A DNA stretch of 64,000 nt, from contig NZ_CP146077.1 in NCBI RefSeq assembly GCF_037023725.1, positions 4,994,501 through 5,058,500 of the forward strand, given 5' to 3'. A model generated the notes under the pieces. The model was not told the DNA's origin, ran no database searches, and saw only the letters and a list, made by a program, of their open reading frames with translations. This DNA is from Pseudomonas bubulae (GTDB taxonomy: Bacteria; Pseudomonadota; Gammaproteobacteria; Pseudomonadales; Pseudomonadaceae). Both the position numbers and the translations under genes were made by a program. Positions 18,720 to 28,600 of this stretch are shown here, piece by piece. Every line of letters begins with the position of its first letter. Within the stretch, counting starts at the first letter, position 1.

Positions 18720-21523
18720 GCCTGCCCGCCGCCTTTGTGCGTGATGCCGAGCGACTGATCCCCCAGGACCGCCGTTTTACCGATGCGCTGTCGACCCTGG
18801 CGTTCGGCACCGATGCGAGCTTTTACCGACTGATCCCCAAGCTGGTGATTCGCGTCGAGTCCGAAGATGAAGTGGTGGAGCTGCTGCGCCTGGCCCGTCG
18901 CGATCAGGTATCGGTGACCTTTCGCGCAGCGGGCACCAGCCTCTCTGGCCAGGCCATCAGCGACTCGGTGCTGATCGTGCTCGGCGACAACTGGAACGGC
19001 AAGGAAATCCGCGGCCAGGGCAGGCAAATCCGCCTGCAACCGGGAGTGATCGGCGCCCAGGCCAACGCCTGGCTGGCCCCGTTCGGACGCAAGATCGGCC
19101 CAGACCCGGCATCGATCAACGCCTGCAAAATTGGCGGCATCGTCGCCAATAATGCCAGCGGCATGTGTTGCGGCACCGCACAAAACACCTACCACACCCT
19201 GGCGGGCCTGCGCGTAGTGCTGGCCGACGGTACCCGGGTCGACACCGAAGATGCCGCCAACATCGCCGCCTTTCGCCAAAGCCACGGGCCATTGCTCGAG
19301 CAGTTGGGGACGTTGGCTCGCGAAACCCGCGCCAACGCTGAACTGGCTGCAAAAATCCGCCACAAATACCGTCTGAAAAACACCACAGGCCTGTCCCTTA
19401 ATGCCCTGGTGGATTTCGACGACCCGCTGGATATCCTCAGCCACCTGCTGGTGGGCAGCGAAGGTACCCTGGGCTTTATCAGCGCGGTGACCTACGACAC
19501 CGTGATCGACCACCCGAACAAGGCTTCGGCGCTGATCGTGTTCCCGGATGTCGAGACCTGCTGCAACGCCGTCACCGTGCTTAAAAGCCAGCCCGTGTCT
19601 GCCGTGGAACTGCTCGACCGTCGCAGCCTGCGTTCGGTGCAGGACAAACCCGGCATGCCGGCTTTCGTACAACAATTGTCGGCCAATGCCTGCGCGCTAT
19701 TGATCGAGTCCCGCGCAGCATCCCAGACCTTGCTGCACGAACAACTGGCGCAAATCATGGCCTCGCTGGTCGACTTCCCAGTTGAAAAACAGGTCGACTT
19801 TACCGAAGACCCTAAAGAAAACGCCAAGCTGTGGGCGATCCGCAAAGACACCTTCCCGGCCGTCGGGGCGGTGCGCAAAACCGGCACCACGGTGATCATC
19901 GAAGACGTGACCTTCCCCGTTGAACAACTGGCCATCGGCGTCAACCGCCTGATCGAGCTGTTCGACAAGCACCACTACGACGAAGCGATCCTGTTTGGCC
20001 ATGCGCTGGAGGGCAACCTGCACTTCGTCTTTACCCAGGGTTTCAACAACCCCGAGGAAGTGGCGCGCTACCAGGCCTTTATGGATGACGTCGCGCAACT
20101 GGTGGCCGTGGAGTTTGGCGGTTCGCTCAAGGCAGAACACGGCACCGGGCGCAATATGGCGCCCTTTGTCGAGCTGGAATGGGGCAGCGACGCCTACCAG
20201 TTGATGTGGACGCTCAAGCGTTTGCTCGACCCGCAGGGCATTCTCAACCCCGACGTGGTGCTCAGCGAAGACCCGCATATCCACCTCAAACACCTCAAGC
20301 CGATGCCGGCGGCGGACGAGATTGTGGATAAGTGCATCGAGTGCGGTTTTTGCGAACCGGTGTGCCCCTCCAAGGGACTGACCCTGAGTCCACGCCAGCG
20401 GATTGTGATCTGGCGCGATATCCAGGCCAGGAAACGCGCTGGCATCGACACCACAGAGCTGGAAAAAGCCTACGCCTATCAAGGCATTGATACCTGCGCA
20501 GCCACCGGTTTATGCGCGCAACGCTGCCCGGTGGGCATCAATACCGGCGAACTGGTGAAAAAACTCCGGGCACGCAGCGCTGACAGTGTGAAAACGGCTG
20601 ACTGGCTGGCCAGTCACTTCACCACAGCACTGCAGGGGGCACGTTTTACCCTGCACGTGGCCAATGGTGCGCGCATGCTGCTGGGGGCGCCGCGACTGGC
20701 AAAACTTTCATCGGCCCTGAGCAAGGCCAGCAAAGGCCGCGTGCCCTTGTGGACCAACGCCATGCCCCAGCCGGAACGGGCGATTCGTTTTACCCCGCCG
20801 GTCAAGGATGCCCGCCCGCGGGTGGTGTACCTGGCGGCTTGCGTGTCGCGGGTCATGGGCCCGGCGGCAGGAGACAAAGAACAAATGTCGTTGCTGGACA
20901 AAACCCGCGGCCTGCTGGAAAAAGCCGGTTACCAGGTGGTGTTCCCCGACAATATGGACAGCCTGTGCTGCGGCCAGCCGTTTGCGTCGAAAGGTTACAA
21001 CGAACAGGCCGAACACAAGCGCCAGGAACTGATCGGCGCACTGCTGCAGGCCAGCCGTGGCGGGCTTGACCCGATCTACTGCGACACCAGCCCCTGCACC
21101 CTGCGCCTGGTGCAGGACCTGGGGGAAAGTCGCCTCGACCTGTACGACCCGGTACGCTTTATCCGCACCCACCTTGTGGACAAGTTGACCTTTACCCCGC
21201 AAACCGCACCGATTGCCGTGCATGTCACCTGCAGCACCCAGCACCTGGGCGAAAGCCAGGCCCTGATCGATATTGCGCGGCTGTGCAGCACCGACGTGGT
21301 GATCCCCGAGGGTATCCATTGCTGCGGCTTTGCCGGTGACAAAGGCTTTACCACCCCGGAGCTGAACGCCCACTCACTGCGCACTTTGAAAGACGCGGTG
21401 CAATATTGCAGCGAAGGGATCTCCACCAGCCGAACCTGTGAGATTGGCTTGAGCCAGCATGGCGGGATTGATTATCACGGCCTGGTGTATCTGGTAGACC
21501 GCGTCACCAGCGCCCAGGCCTGA
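18716..21523 (+). CDS. dld: FAD- and Fe-S-dependent D-lactate dehydrogenase
   Basis: A 935-residue two-part enzyme. The N-terminal half is a PCMH-type FAD domain (VTFRAAGTSLSGQAISDSVLI, NNASGMCCGTAQNTYHTLAG) with the FAD-oxidase C-terminal cap (GHALEGNLHFVF, EHGTGRNMAPFVE). The C-terminal half has two ferredoxin clusters (CIECGFCEPVCPS, CAATGLCAQRCPVGI) and CCG domains (SLCCGQPFASKGY, HCCGFAGDKGF). It oxidises D-lactate to pyruvate, complementing LldEFG so that both lactate isomers are used. The start overlaps the lldG stop. Confidence 0.93.
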   Translation: MSLPAAFVRDAERLIPQDRRFTDALSTLAFGTDASFYRLIPKLVIRVESEDEVVELLRLARRDQVSVTFRAAGTSLSGQAISDSVLIVLGDNWNGKEIRGQGRQIRLQPGVIGAQANAWLAPFGRKIGPDPASINACKIGGIVANNASGMCCGTAQNTYHTLAGLRVVLADGTRVDTEDAANIAAFRQSHGPLLEQLGTLARETRANAELAAKIRHKYRLKNTTGLSLNALVDFDDPLDILSHLLVGSEGTLGFISAVTYDTVIDHPNKASALIVFPDVETCCNAVTVLKSQPVSAVELLDRRSLRSVQDKPGMPAFVQQLSANACALLIESRAASQTLLHEQLAQIMASLVDFPVEKQVDFTEDPKENAKLWAIRKDTFPAVGAVRKTGTTVIIEDVTFPVEQLAIGVNRLIELFDKHHYDEAILFGHALEGNLHFVFTQGFNNPEEVARYQAFMDDVAQLVAVEFGGSLKAEHGTGRNMAPFVELEWGSDAYQLMWTLKRLLDPQGILNPDVVLSEDPHIHLKHLKPMPAADEIVDKCIECGFCEPVCPSKGLTLSPRQRIVIWRDIQARKRAGIDTTELEKAYAYQGIDTCAATGLCAQRCPVGINTGELVKKLRARSADSVKTADWLASHFTTALQGARFTLHVANGARMLLGAPRLAKLSSALSKASKGRVPLWTNAMPQPERAIRFTPPVKDARPRVVYLAACVSRVMGPAAGDKEQMSLLDKTRGLLEKAGYQVVFPDNMDSLCCGQPFASKGYNEQAEHKRQELIGALLQASRGGLDPIYCDTSPCTLRLVQDLGESRLDLYDPVRFIRTHLVDKLTFTPQTAPIAVHVTCSTQHLGESQALIDIARLCSTDVVIPEGIHCCGFAGDKGFTTPELNAHSLRTLKDAVQYCSEGISTSRTCEIGLSQHGGIDYHGLVYLVDRVTSAQA

Positions 21524-21527
21524 AAAT

Positions 21528-21612
21528 GTGGGAGCGGGCTTGCTCGCGACAGGATCGCTGCGGTGTGACCCATACACCGCGTCGATGCCATCGCGAGCAA
21601 GCCCGCTCCCAC
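21528..21612. repeat. REP doublet (REPIN)
   Basis: GTGGGAGCGGGCTTGCTCGC at 21528 and its inverse ending at 21612 flank about 40 bases with an internal palindrome (GCGGTGTG...CATACACCGC). It has the same arms as 12831-12915 and begins four bases after the dld stop, where it can end the lactate operon. Confidence 0.92.
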
Positions 21613-21785
21613 AAAATCAAATATTCGCTCTACTTTCGGGCACAAAAAAAACCAGAAATTAATGGCCTAACCCAGGCAGAACTCCCGAGCGTGGCTATAG
21701 TCAATTGGCTTAAGGCCCCAATGTTTGGGGCATAAAACCGAGCCTGGAAACACCGGGCCTACCCTGTGCACAAGGAGTTTTCCCC

Positions 21786-22067
21786 ATGAAGCGTACCGCT
21801 CTTGCTGGTCTGTTTATATCCGCAGTGATGTTGGCCTCCCCGGTGTTTGCGGCAGACGACCTTTGCCAGATCAACCTGCAAAAGATCAACGACGCCGTAG
21901 CCAGCTCTGGCGAAATCAGCTCCGACTTACAAGACAACATCGACAGCACCGTCGCCCAGGCCAAGGAAGAACAGTCCAAAGGCACCAAAGAAGGCACTCA
22001 GGCCTGCGTTTCACTGACCACCCAGGTGCTCCAGGACATTGCCAACAACAACAAAGGTGGTGAGTAA
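21786..22067 (+). CDS. small exported protein of unknown function
   Basis: A 93-residue protein with a clear Sec signal peptide (MKRTALAGLFISAVMLASPVFA, cleavage expected after AFA-like VFA). The mature part is about 70 residues, mostly helical and polar, with two Cys (DDLCQIN, TQACVSL) that could form a disulfide in the periplasm. AAGGAG lies 8 bases before the ATG. A palindrome GCCCCAA-TGT-TTGGGGC (21715-21731) lies in its promoter region. I do not recognise a family. Confidence 0.8.
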   Translation: MKRTALAGLFISAVMLASPVFAADDLCQINLQKINDAVASSGEISSDLQDNIDSTVAQAKEEQSKGTKEGTQACVSLTTQVLQDIANNNKGGE

Positions 22068-22140
22068 CCCCTTTGGGTTGGCCTTCTGCGTCAGAAAGGC
22101 GTAGACTCCGCTAGCTTGCTGGTTATACACAGCAGGCATC

Positions 22141-22532
22141 GGGGCCGTTTAGGATTCGACGCCGGTTGCGAAACTCTAGGTGCATGCCGAGTTGGTAACA
22201 GAACTCGTAAATCCACTGTTGCAACTACTTATAGTTGCCAATGACGAAACCTACGAGGGTCAAGCTCTCGCAGCGTAAGCTGCCTTAGCCATCCTCCTGG
22301 TACCTTCGGGTCCAGCAATCACTAGGGGATGCCTGTAAACCTGAAGTGATTGTCATATAGAACAGGATCGCCGTGCAGTACGTTGTGGACGAATCGGCTA
22401 AAACTTACACAACTCGCCCAAAGCACCCTGCCCTTCGGGTCGCTGAGGGTTAACTTAATAGAAACGGCTAAGCATGTAGTACCGACAGCGGAGTACTGGC
22501 GGACGGGGGTTCAAATCCCCCCGGCTCCACCA
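22141..22532 (+). ncRNA. ssrA: transfer-messenger RNA (tmRNA)
   Basis: It begins GGGGCCGTTTAGGATTCGAC and ends with the tRNA-like T arm GGGGGTTCAAATCCCCC and GGCTCCACCA, so acceptor pairing and an encoded CCA are present. The resume codon GCC at 22237 opens the tag A-N-D-E-T-Y-E-G-Q-A-L-A-A, ending TAA at 22278. The tag ends in the LAA degron read by ClpXP. The 3' end is the attachment site of the downstream island, which keeps the RNA intact. SmpB, its partner, is at 12294. Confidence 0.97.
22509..22531 (+). other. attL core (tmRNA 3' end)
   Basis: GTTCAAATCCCCCCGGCTCC and the following ACC form the T-arm and acceptor end of ssrA. The related string at 50928-50949 (GTTCAAATTACCCCGGCCCA then CCT) shares both flanks and most of the core. 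Confidence 0.65.
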
Positions 22533-22543
22533 AACATACATCT

Positions 22544-22569
22544 AAAGACGTCCACGGACGTCTTTTTTT
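22544..22569 (+). terminator. terminator just inside the island, after ssrA
   Basis: AAAGACGTCC-AC-GGACGTCTTT followed by TTTT gives an intrinsic terminator 12 bases after the tmRNA CCA end. It would supply ssrA with a new 3' stop after integration. The 14-base core CGTCCACGGACGTC is repeated at 22612-22625, so it may also be a protein-binding site. Confidence 0.75.
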
Positions 22570-22644
22570 GTGCCTAAAATCCAGTAAATACAAGGCCTTA
22601 AGCACCATTAGCGTCCACGGACGTCCTGCAGAATCCACGCCATT

Positions 22645-22715
22645 CGGTATTCCACATGGTATTCCAAGCCCTACAGTGGTAATTTTTGGAATACCGAATG
22701 ATGTCGTGGAATACC
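22645..22715. repeat. integrase arm-type repeats (GGTATTCC) at the left end
   Basis: GGTATTCC occurs at 22646 and 22658 (12 bases apart) and as the inverse GGAATACC at 22688 and 22708. The last copy ends two bases before the integrase start codon, so the integrase could repress itself by binding. The direct pair, in almost identical 26-base context, recurs at the right end. Confidence 0.7.
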
Positions 22716-22717
22716 CC

Positions 22718-23989
22718 ATGTGTGCCCAAGCCACCCGCCTCTCTGATCGCCAACTCAAGGCTGTAAAGCCAAAAGACAAAGATTACGTTCTCAGCGATGG
22801 GGATGGATTGCAATTACGAGTGAGAATCAATGGCTCTACGCTGTGGAATTTCAACTACCGACATCCGGTGACCAAGAACCGTATCAACATGGGACTCGGC
22901 ACCTATCCAGAGCTCTCTCTCGCACAAGCGAGGAAGAAAACGGTCGAAGCTAGAGAACTTCTCGCCCAGGGCATCGACCCGAAGGAACAACGTAGCGCGC
23001 TGGAGCAGACAAAAAGGCAGGCAACCGAGCACACATTCGAGAACGTGGCGTCTGCCTGGTTTGAACTGAAAACGGATTCTGTGACTCAAGCTTATGCCGA
23101 GGACATCTGGCGCTCGCTCACACTGCATGTCTTTCCATCGCTGGGAACAACACCTATCTCGCAGATCAATGCCCCGATAGTCATCGAGCTGCTGCGCCCT
23201 TTGGAAACCAAAGGCAGCCTGGAGACAGTGAAGCGACTGACCCAACGACTGAACGAGATCATGACCTACGGCGTGAACTCGGGAATGATCTTTGCCAATC
23301 CGCTCAGCGGCATCCGGGCCGTTTTCAAAAAGCCGAAAAAGCAGAACATGGCAGCCCTCCGTCCTGAAGAACTGCCAGAACTGATGGTGGCCATCGCCAA
23401 TGCGAGCATAAAAAGAACAACGCGCTGCCTGATCGAATGGCAACTTCACACCATGACCCGCCCTGCGGAAGCCGCAACGACGTCCTGGGCTGACATCGAC
23501 CTCGACAAGAAAATCTGGACGATCCCAGCGGAGCGCATGAAGAAGCGACGCGCTCACGTAATACCGCTGACCGAACACGCACTTGCTTTGCTTGAGACGA
23601 TCAAACCCTATAGCGGTCACCGAGATTATGTGTTCCCTGCTGATCGAGACCCGCGAACCCACTGCAACAGCCAGACGGCAAATATGGCCCTGAAACGCAT
23701 GGGCTTTGAAGGTCGATTGGTGAGCCATGGAATGCGCTCCATGGCCAGTACCATCCTGAACGAAAAAGGGTGGGATTCGGAGCTGATTGAAGTCGCTCTT
23801 GCGCACGTGGACAAAGACGAGGTACGTAGCGCCTACAATCGCGCGAATTACATTGAGAGAAGACGCCCCATGATGGTCTGGTGGAGTGAACACATCCAAC
23901 AAGCCGCCACTGGAAGCTTGTCAGTTTCAGCCATTCAGGGACGCAGAGTATCCGTCCGGGCAACACACCTTCCTGACGCCGTTGCTTGA
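22718..23989 (+). CDS. int: P4-type tyrosine recombinase (integrase)
   Basis: A 423-residue site-specific recombinase. The N-terminal arm-binding domain (DUF4102-like: LSDRQLKAVKPKDKDYVLSDGDGLQLRV) is followed by a SAM-like core-binding domain and the catalytic domain with TRPAEA (first Arg), HGMRSMASTILNE (His-x-x-Arg) and a C-terminal Tyr region HVDKDEVRSAYNRANYIERR. ATG at 22718 is chosen because it matches the start of P4-type integrases; the open frame upstream runs through the arm repeats. Its position directly after ssrA fits tmRNA-targeting integrases. Confidence 0.95.
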   Translation: MCAQATRLSDRQLKAVKPKDKDYVLSDGDGLQLRVRINGSTLWNFNYRHPVTKNRINMGLGTYPELSLAQARKKTVEARELLAQGIDPKEQRSALEQTKRQATEHTFENVASAWFELKTDSVTQAYAEDIWRSLTLHVFPSLGTTPISQINAPIVIELLRPLETKGSLETVKRLTQRLNEIMTYGVNSGMIFANPLSGIRAVFKKPKKQNMAALRPEELPELMVAIANASIKRTTRCLIEWQLHTMTRPAEAATTSWADIDLDKKIWTIPAERMKKRRAHVIPLTEHALALLETIKPYSGHRDYVFPADRDPRTHCNSQTANMALKRMGFEGRLVSHGMRSMASTILNEKGWDSELIEVALAHVDKDEVRSAYNRANYIERRRPMMVWWSEHIQQAATGSLSVSAIQGRRVSVRATHLPDAVA

Positions 23990-24068
23990 GGCGAAGTTGT
24001 CCACCTGAGTTTTAAGTGGACACCATTGCCCTTATGCCTGGGGTCAGGTAGGTGTGTTGCCCGGACGG
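23952..24068. repeat. 26-bp imperfect inverted repeat at the integrase 3' end
   Basis: A perfect 19-base arm CCGTCCGGGCAACACACCT (23952-23970) matches its inverse at 24050-24068; with one mismatch the arms extend inward by seven more bases (CCTGAC / GTCAGG). The loop holds a second hairpin (GTCCAC...GTGGAC near 23998-24020) and the integrase stop. It could be an int transcription stop or a protein-bound site. It has no T run. Confidence 0.7.
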
Positions 24069-24118
24069 TTACCGATTTTCGTCCAACAAGCCGGACAGAG
24101 ATAGGATCCACTCACTGA

Positions 24119-25387
24119 TCATTCCCAAGCACACGAGCGTATCTGTAAAGGAGATGAATCTCGCTGTGCAAGCGGCTCTTCCTCCATATCAAACTTGACT
24201 CCTTTTACAGCGTGCCTACTTAGGCTATCAGGTACGTACTCTATCCCGGGCACGCTTGAGGACTTCGGCCCAAGGACAAAACCGCGATCCTTTTTGATTA
24301 CGATTGTGGAGGTAGCAGCGCATGCCACATGAGAGAACAAGACAATGTTGTGACCTCCTTCATTCTGCACAGACTTGAAGATGACTCCGTCAAATCGAGG
24401 GTCGTACTGGGTGGCAAGGTACTCTGCTACGACCTGGGTAATCAGGTAGTTCTTCTCGAAACCTGGGAGAACAGGCACGGTGATTTCGTTATGTAGATCT
24501 CGCAGAAACTCCTGACGACCCGATTTTTCGAAATATTGAGGATCGAAAAAACTGGGCCGCTGCCCCAGATCAGCTTTCTCAAAGCGCCCGAAGTCCAGCA
24601 ACCGCACTTCACGCGTCAGTCGAAACTCGCCGCTGATGACGGTACCACCTACCGGGGGACGCAGCTCAGCCACACATGTTTCGCGCTCGAATGCGCCGTA
24701 AAATGCAGGAACGCCAGCGGGGTTCATCCGTCCTTCGCCAGATTTTTCTTTGGGCGGGGCCGCAAGATTGGAGGCAGGATCCCGACTGATCGACTCGACA
24801 GCATCAGACGTCGTACACGAGCGGGCCCGATAGATTGGCGGTGCGTCCTCTGGAGTGAGTATCCGCACCACCGAGTCATCGCGCGATGAGCAGGAATAGC
24901 TGTCTAGACCTTCGAAGAGCCAGCCTAAAAATTTCTTTGCGCTGTCGTTGAAGTAGCGATTGCCGTGCCTTACACCATCCCCGAATTCATGCCACTGCCT
25001 TTCCACGGCATACGGTAAAAAAGGCATCCGGATATAGGACGTATCCCGACTATAGGATTGACCATCGAAATCATCACAGACTACCTGGACAATGGGTTCG
25101 ATATTGTCGCAGCCAAATATTTCGCTGACCCAATACTCTACGTAGTCTCCCTGCTGACCGTGACGTAGCTCGTTACCGCTCCAGTAACGATGATGCTCCC
25201 CCTCACAAATGTATTTGCCTAGGACAGCCTCCACCTGGGCTGTCACCTGGGCTAACGGGATGCATTTGCGCGTTACGCCACACAAGCTGCAAGGAGCGGA
25301 GACCCCGCTGCGTTTGATGCGCCTCTCCAGGTACGGCTCTATGACGCATCTAAAGCAAACTACTTTCTTCACAACCATGGCAAACAA
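24119..25387 (-). CDS. RES-domain protein with N-terminal zinc-ribbon/HEPN-RES-type region
   Basis: A 422-residue protein. The N-terminus has CFRC (11-14), CSLC (33-36) and C42, a likely zinc site, in a region like the N-terminal domain associated with HEPN and RES proteins. The C-terminal half is a RES domain: PPIYRARSC, the hallmark GRMNPAGVPAFY with GR and N, and ETCVAELRP. Characterised RES toxins degrade NAD+. No Xre antitoxin lies beside it, unlike classical RES-Xre pairs. The TTG at 25387 has AAGGA 5 bases upstream; ATG at 25378 is an alternative. It is 232 bases downstream of the Lamassu-type operon on the same strand. Defence role is inferred. Confidence 0.75.
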   Translation of the reverse strand: MFAMVVKKVVCFRCVIEPYLERRIKRSGVSAPCSLCGVTRKCIPLAQVTAQVEAVLGKYICEGEHHRYWSGNELRHGQQGDYVEYWVSEIFGCDNIEPIVQVVCDDFDGQSYSRDTSYIRMPFLPYAVERQWHEFGDGVRHGNRYFNDSAKKFLGWLFEGLDSYSCSSRDDSVVRILTPEDAPPIYRARSCTTSDAVESISRDPASNLAAPPKEKSGEGRMNPAGVPAFYGAFERETCVAELRPPVGGTVISGEFRLTREVRLLDFGRFEKADLGQRPSFFDPQYFEKSGRQEFLRDLHNEITVPVLPGFEKNYLITQVVAEYLATQYDPRFDGVIFKSVQNEGGHNIVLFSHVACAATSTIVIKKDRGFVLGPKSSSVPGIEYVPDSLSRHAVKGVKFDMEEEPLAQRDSSPLQIRSCAWE

Positions 25388-25619
25388 CTCAGTCCTTTGA
25401 AGGATTATCTGATGGAGACTTTATGTGGCGTCGTTCAAAGCTCTAGACGCTAAGGGCATGAAAAAATACGCATGCCTGGACTGAGCAACCTGAGCCGACT
25501 ACGCGCAGAGCCGAGGCGTTTCTAACCAAGCGGCAGCTCAATAACCCAACGCTTCGGCCGCTACCGCCCCGATATACCTTCCTCTCCATGCTCCGTGTTA
25601 CCTGGTACGGCTTTCCTTT

Positions 25620-28600
25620 TCAATTACGGAAGAGCCTGTGATCCGCTGAGTTGTCATTATGCTGGACTGCTTGTCGCATCCTGTAGCTCTGAAGGATTTC
25701 CGACGCTGCAGTGTTGTTTCGAACCTCATACGAGACACCTCCTGGCGCGGCAGAAATTAGCTGTACCACTGTGCAAGGCAACCCAGCAGCACTAAATTTT
25801 CTTTCAACAAATTCGGTTTCAGCACGATCGTGACTCGACATTAGGACTTGGTAGCCCTCCAACTCAACGAGGTTGCGCATCACGTCCGTGAATGCAGCGG
25901 AGTGGATCACATCGTTGTGTTGCAAGGGATCATCCAGAAGGAGCGCACGCCACCTCGACCACGGATAAGAGACACTAGCACTACACAGTATGCTGAAACC
26001 GTTGGCAGCTAACTGCCCCTCGCTCAAGATGAGTTGGGGATTAAGATTCCGGACTTCGGGAGCGCCGCCATCCTGCGCGCGACGACGGATACGGGCGCTA
26101 AACTCGGTTCGGTCGGCGAAATAGTCCGCATTAAAGAACACTGATGTCCCGGGACTGGTGAGAAGAGCATCGTTGAAGGCGCCGATTAATTCGTTTAGCG
26201 GGCGCAGGAACTGATCCGAAAAGGAGTCAGCCTCATCTTGCAGTCGTTCAGCAAGACGGCGGATCGCCTCATGTGCTGCTTGAATTCGGGCGGCCTGAGA
26301 CCGGGCGGCCGTAACCGCAGCCACAATGGCAGTACGATTCGTCTCGACCGACCCAGTCCCGATCTGTGTCGCTACCATCCCGCGCAAATTATCTAACTCT
26401 TCCCGACCAGTAGTGGCCTCTAGTGCCGCGACCAATCGCTGCCGCTCTGACTCGATTGCGTTGAGGTCAAATCGCCGACTGCCGAGCTCTGCCAGCTTGC
26501 GCTCGAAAACTGCTTGAGCTGGTGGCGGCATTAACCCATGCGACGACCACATATTGGTCAATTCTGTAATCTGCTTCTCAAATTCGGCCCAAGCCTGTTC
26601 CTGCTCGGCCAAGGCCCCGCTCAGTCGCATATCTTCTACTTTCGATGCGGACAACACTTGGAGCTCGACAGCATGTAAGCCATGTGCAGTTTTCTGCGCA
26701 GCATCGACCTCATCGATGTCTGCCTGAACCTTGGCTAGCATTGCGGGAACGCTTTCAGGGCTAAGCCCCTCTTCCCCTCCCCTTACTTGGAAGCGCCGCT
26801 CGGATCCCGCCAGGTCTGAGATCGCACGCGCGATTTCATTGCGCAGTTCAGCAACATCCGCCTCAAACTCTTGCAGCCGCTCATGGCACTGGTTTCGCTT
26901 GTGCTGCATCTCTACCGCCCCTACTTCCATCGAGGCAAGTGCCCTTCGCGCAGCGTCGAGCATAGCTTCCCGCTCACCCAGCCGGTCAGTTGCCACCGCG
27001 GCGATATCGCTCGCCGAGTCCATAAGTTCCAGGCGCGCGAACAGTTCGTTGCGGAGTGTATCTAGAGCAGTTTGCGCATCATCAACTTCGTGTGTCGCAT
27101 CATCTATTTCGGCCACGGCTCTGACGGCTGCCGCTCTTTGATTCTGAGCAAACTCCAACGCTACCTGCGCCTCATCAAGTCGTGCTTGCGCGACTGGGAG
27201 CCCCTCGTCCGCTTCCTTAGCGGAAAACTCGGCAAGTTTTTTGAGTTCGCCGACAGGGAAATGCGATTTGCATAGAGGACAATTGGTGTCATGGTCTCCA
27301 AGATGCGCAGAAATTGTCGCCAGTGCACTTGAAATAATCCCGGCACGCTCACGACGCTCTTCAAGCTCGAGGCGCCTACTATCTACGAGAGATCTGGCAA
27401 CCACTTCCAACTCTTCATACTCTGACTCAGAAAGTTCAGGCTCATCGTTAACCGCACGGTCCTGTTGCAGCAACGCATCCAAAAGCCGGCCTTCTAATAC
27501 AGACAGCTTGGCCGACTCTATGACCAGTGCCTGCGCTGCAGAATGGCGCTCCTCGGCAATAGCAACAGCGGCACGCGCGCTCTGCAACGCCGCAATTTCA
27601 TCGTCAGCCTTTGAGCACTCCAGACGAAGCTCAGCAATCGAGGCTTCAATTTCCGAATTTTTTTCAACAAGCGTAATCTGCCGTTGGGTAGCTTCAGAAG
27701 CCTCGTTCAGGTCGGTCTGAGCGCCTATAAGAGTCGCCATACGCTCTCTCAGGCGCTGGCCTCGCTTGGAGATCTCGCGCCAATTTCTATCCAGGATCTC
27801 GACCGAGGCCTCCCGCGCCGTAAGCGCTTCCTCGCTCTCAATCTTTGCAGCACGTAGTGCTACGAGCGAAGCGCTCGCAGCGGACTGCCGACTCGACAAA
27901 TTGGTATGCTGCTCAGGAATGCGAACCAGCTGCATGAGTCGGCTTTCCGCGACTTCTATGGCCTTATTCGCGTCGACAATCCGAATCCGAAGCTCCGTAA
28001 GGTACTGCTCCAGATCGACTGCGGGATGAGCTATCGCTCCATCTGTCACAAGCGACAGGCGTCGATTAAGATCCTGAACCTCACGGATGATTTCACCCCG
28101 AGGAATAGCACCGGCCGCTTCAGCCTTCCCCTCCTGACGCCGTAATCGCTCAATTAGCGCATCCCACTGGGCGAGACGGTCCTCATGCCGGCTCAACTCC
28201 AGCGCAGCGGTTTCGGCCTTTCGTTTCAGGGCTAGCGTTGCTGATCGGCCGCGCAGTCGCTTGCGTATGTGCTCTAGCCGCTCGACTCCGGAAGGAACAC
28301 GAAGGGCGTTCCACTGCTCGGGAGCCTCTCTCGACATGAATCGCTGTTGTGACCCTTGCCCCAAGAAATGAGTGAGTGCCAAGTAGGTGGAAAGATTATC
28401 CACCTGCTGTCCCCAACCAGGACTGACGAGGAGACTTTTCAAGTCTGGATCTGAAGTTCCACTAGGTCCATTGGGATTACCTTCACGCTCGACCTGATGA
28501 CCATCGGAGAAACTCAGACTGACAGCGTGCGAGAACTGTTCCGCCCCCTCTCTTGTCAGATAATCAGCCTCGGTGTTACCTCTACTGAGATACCGTTCGA

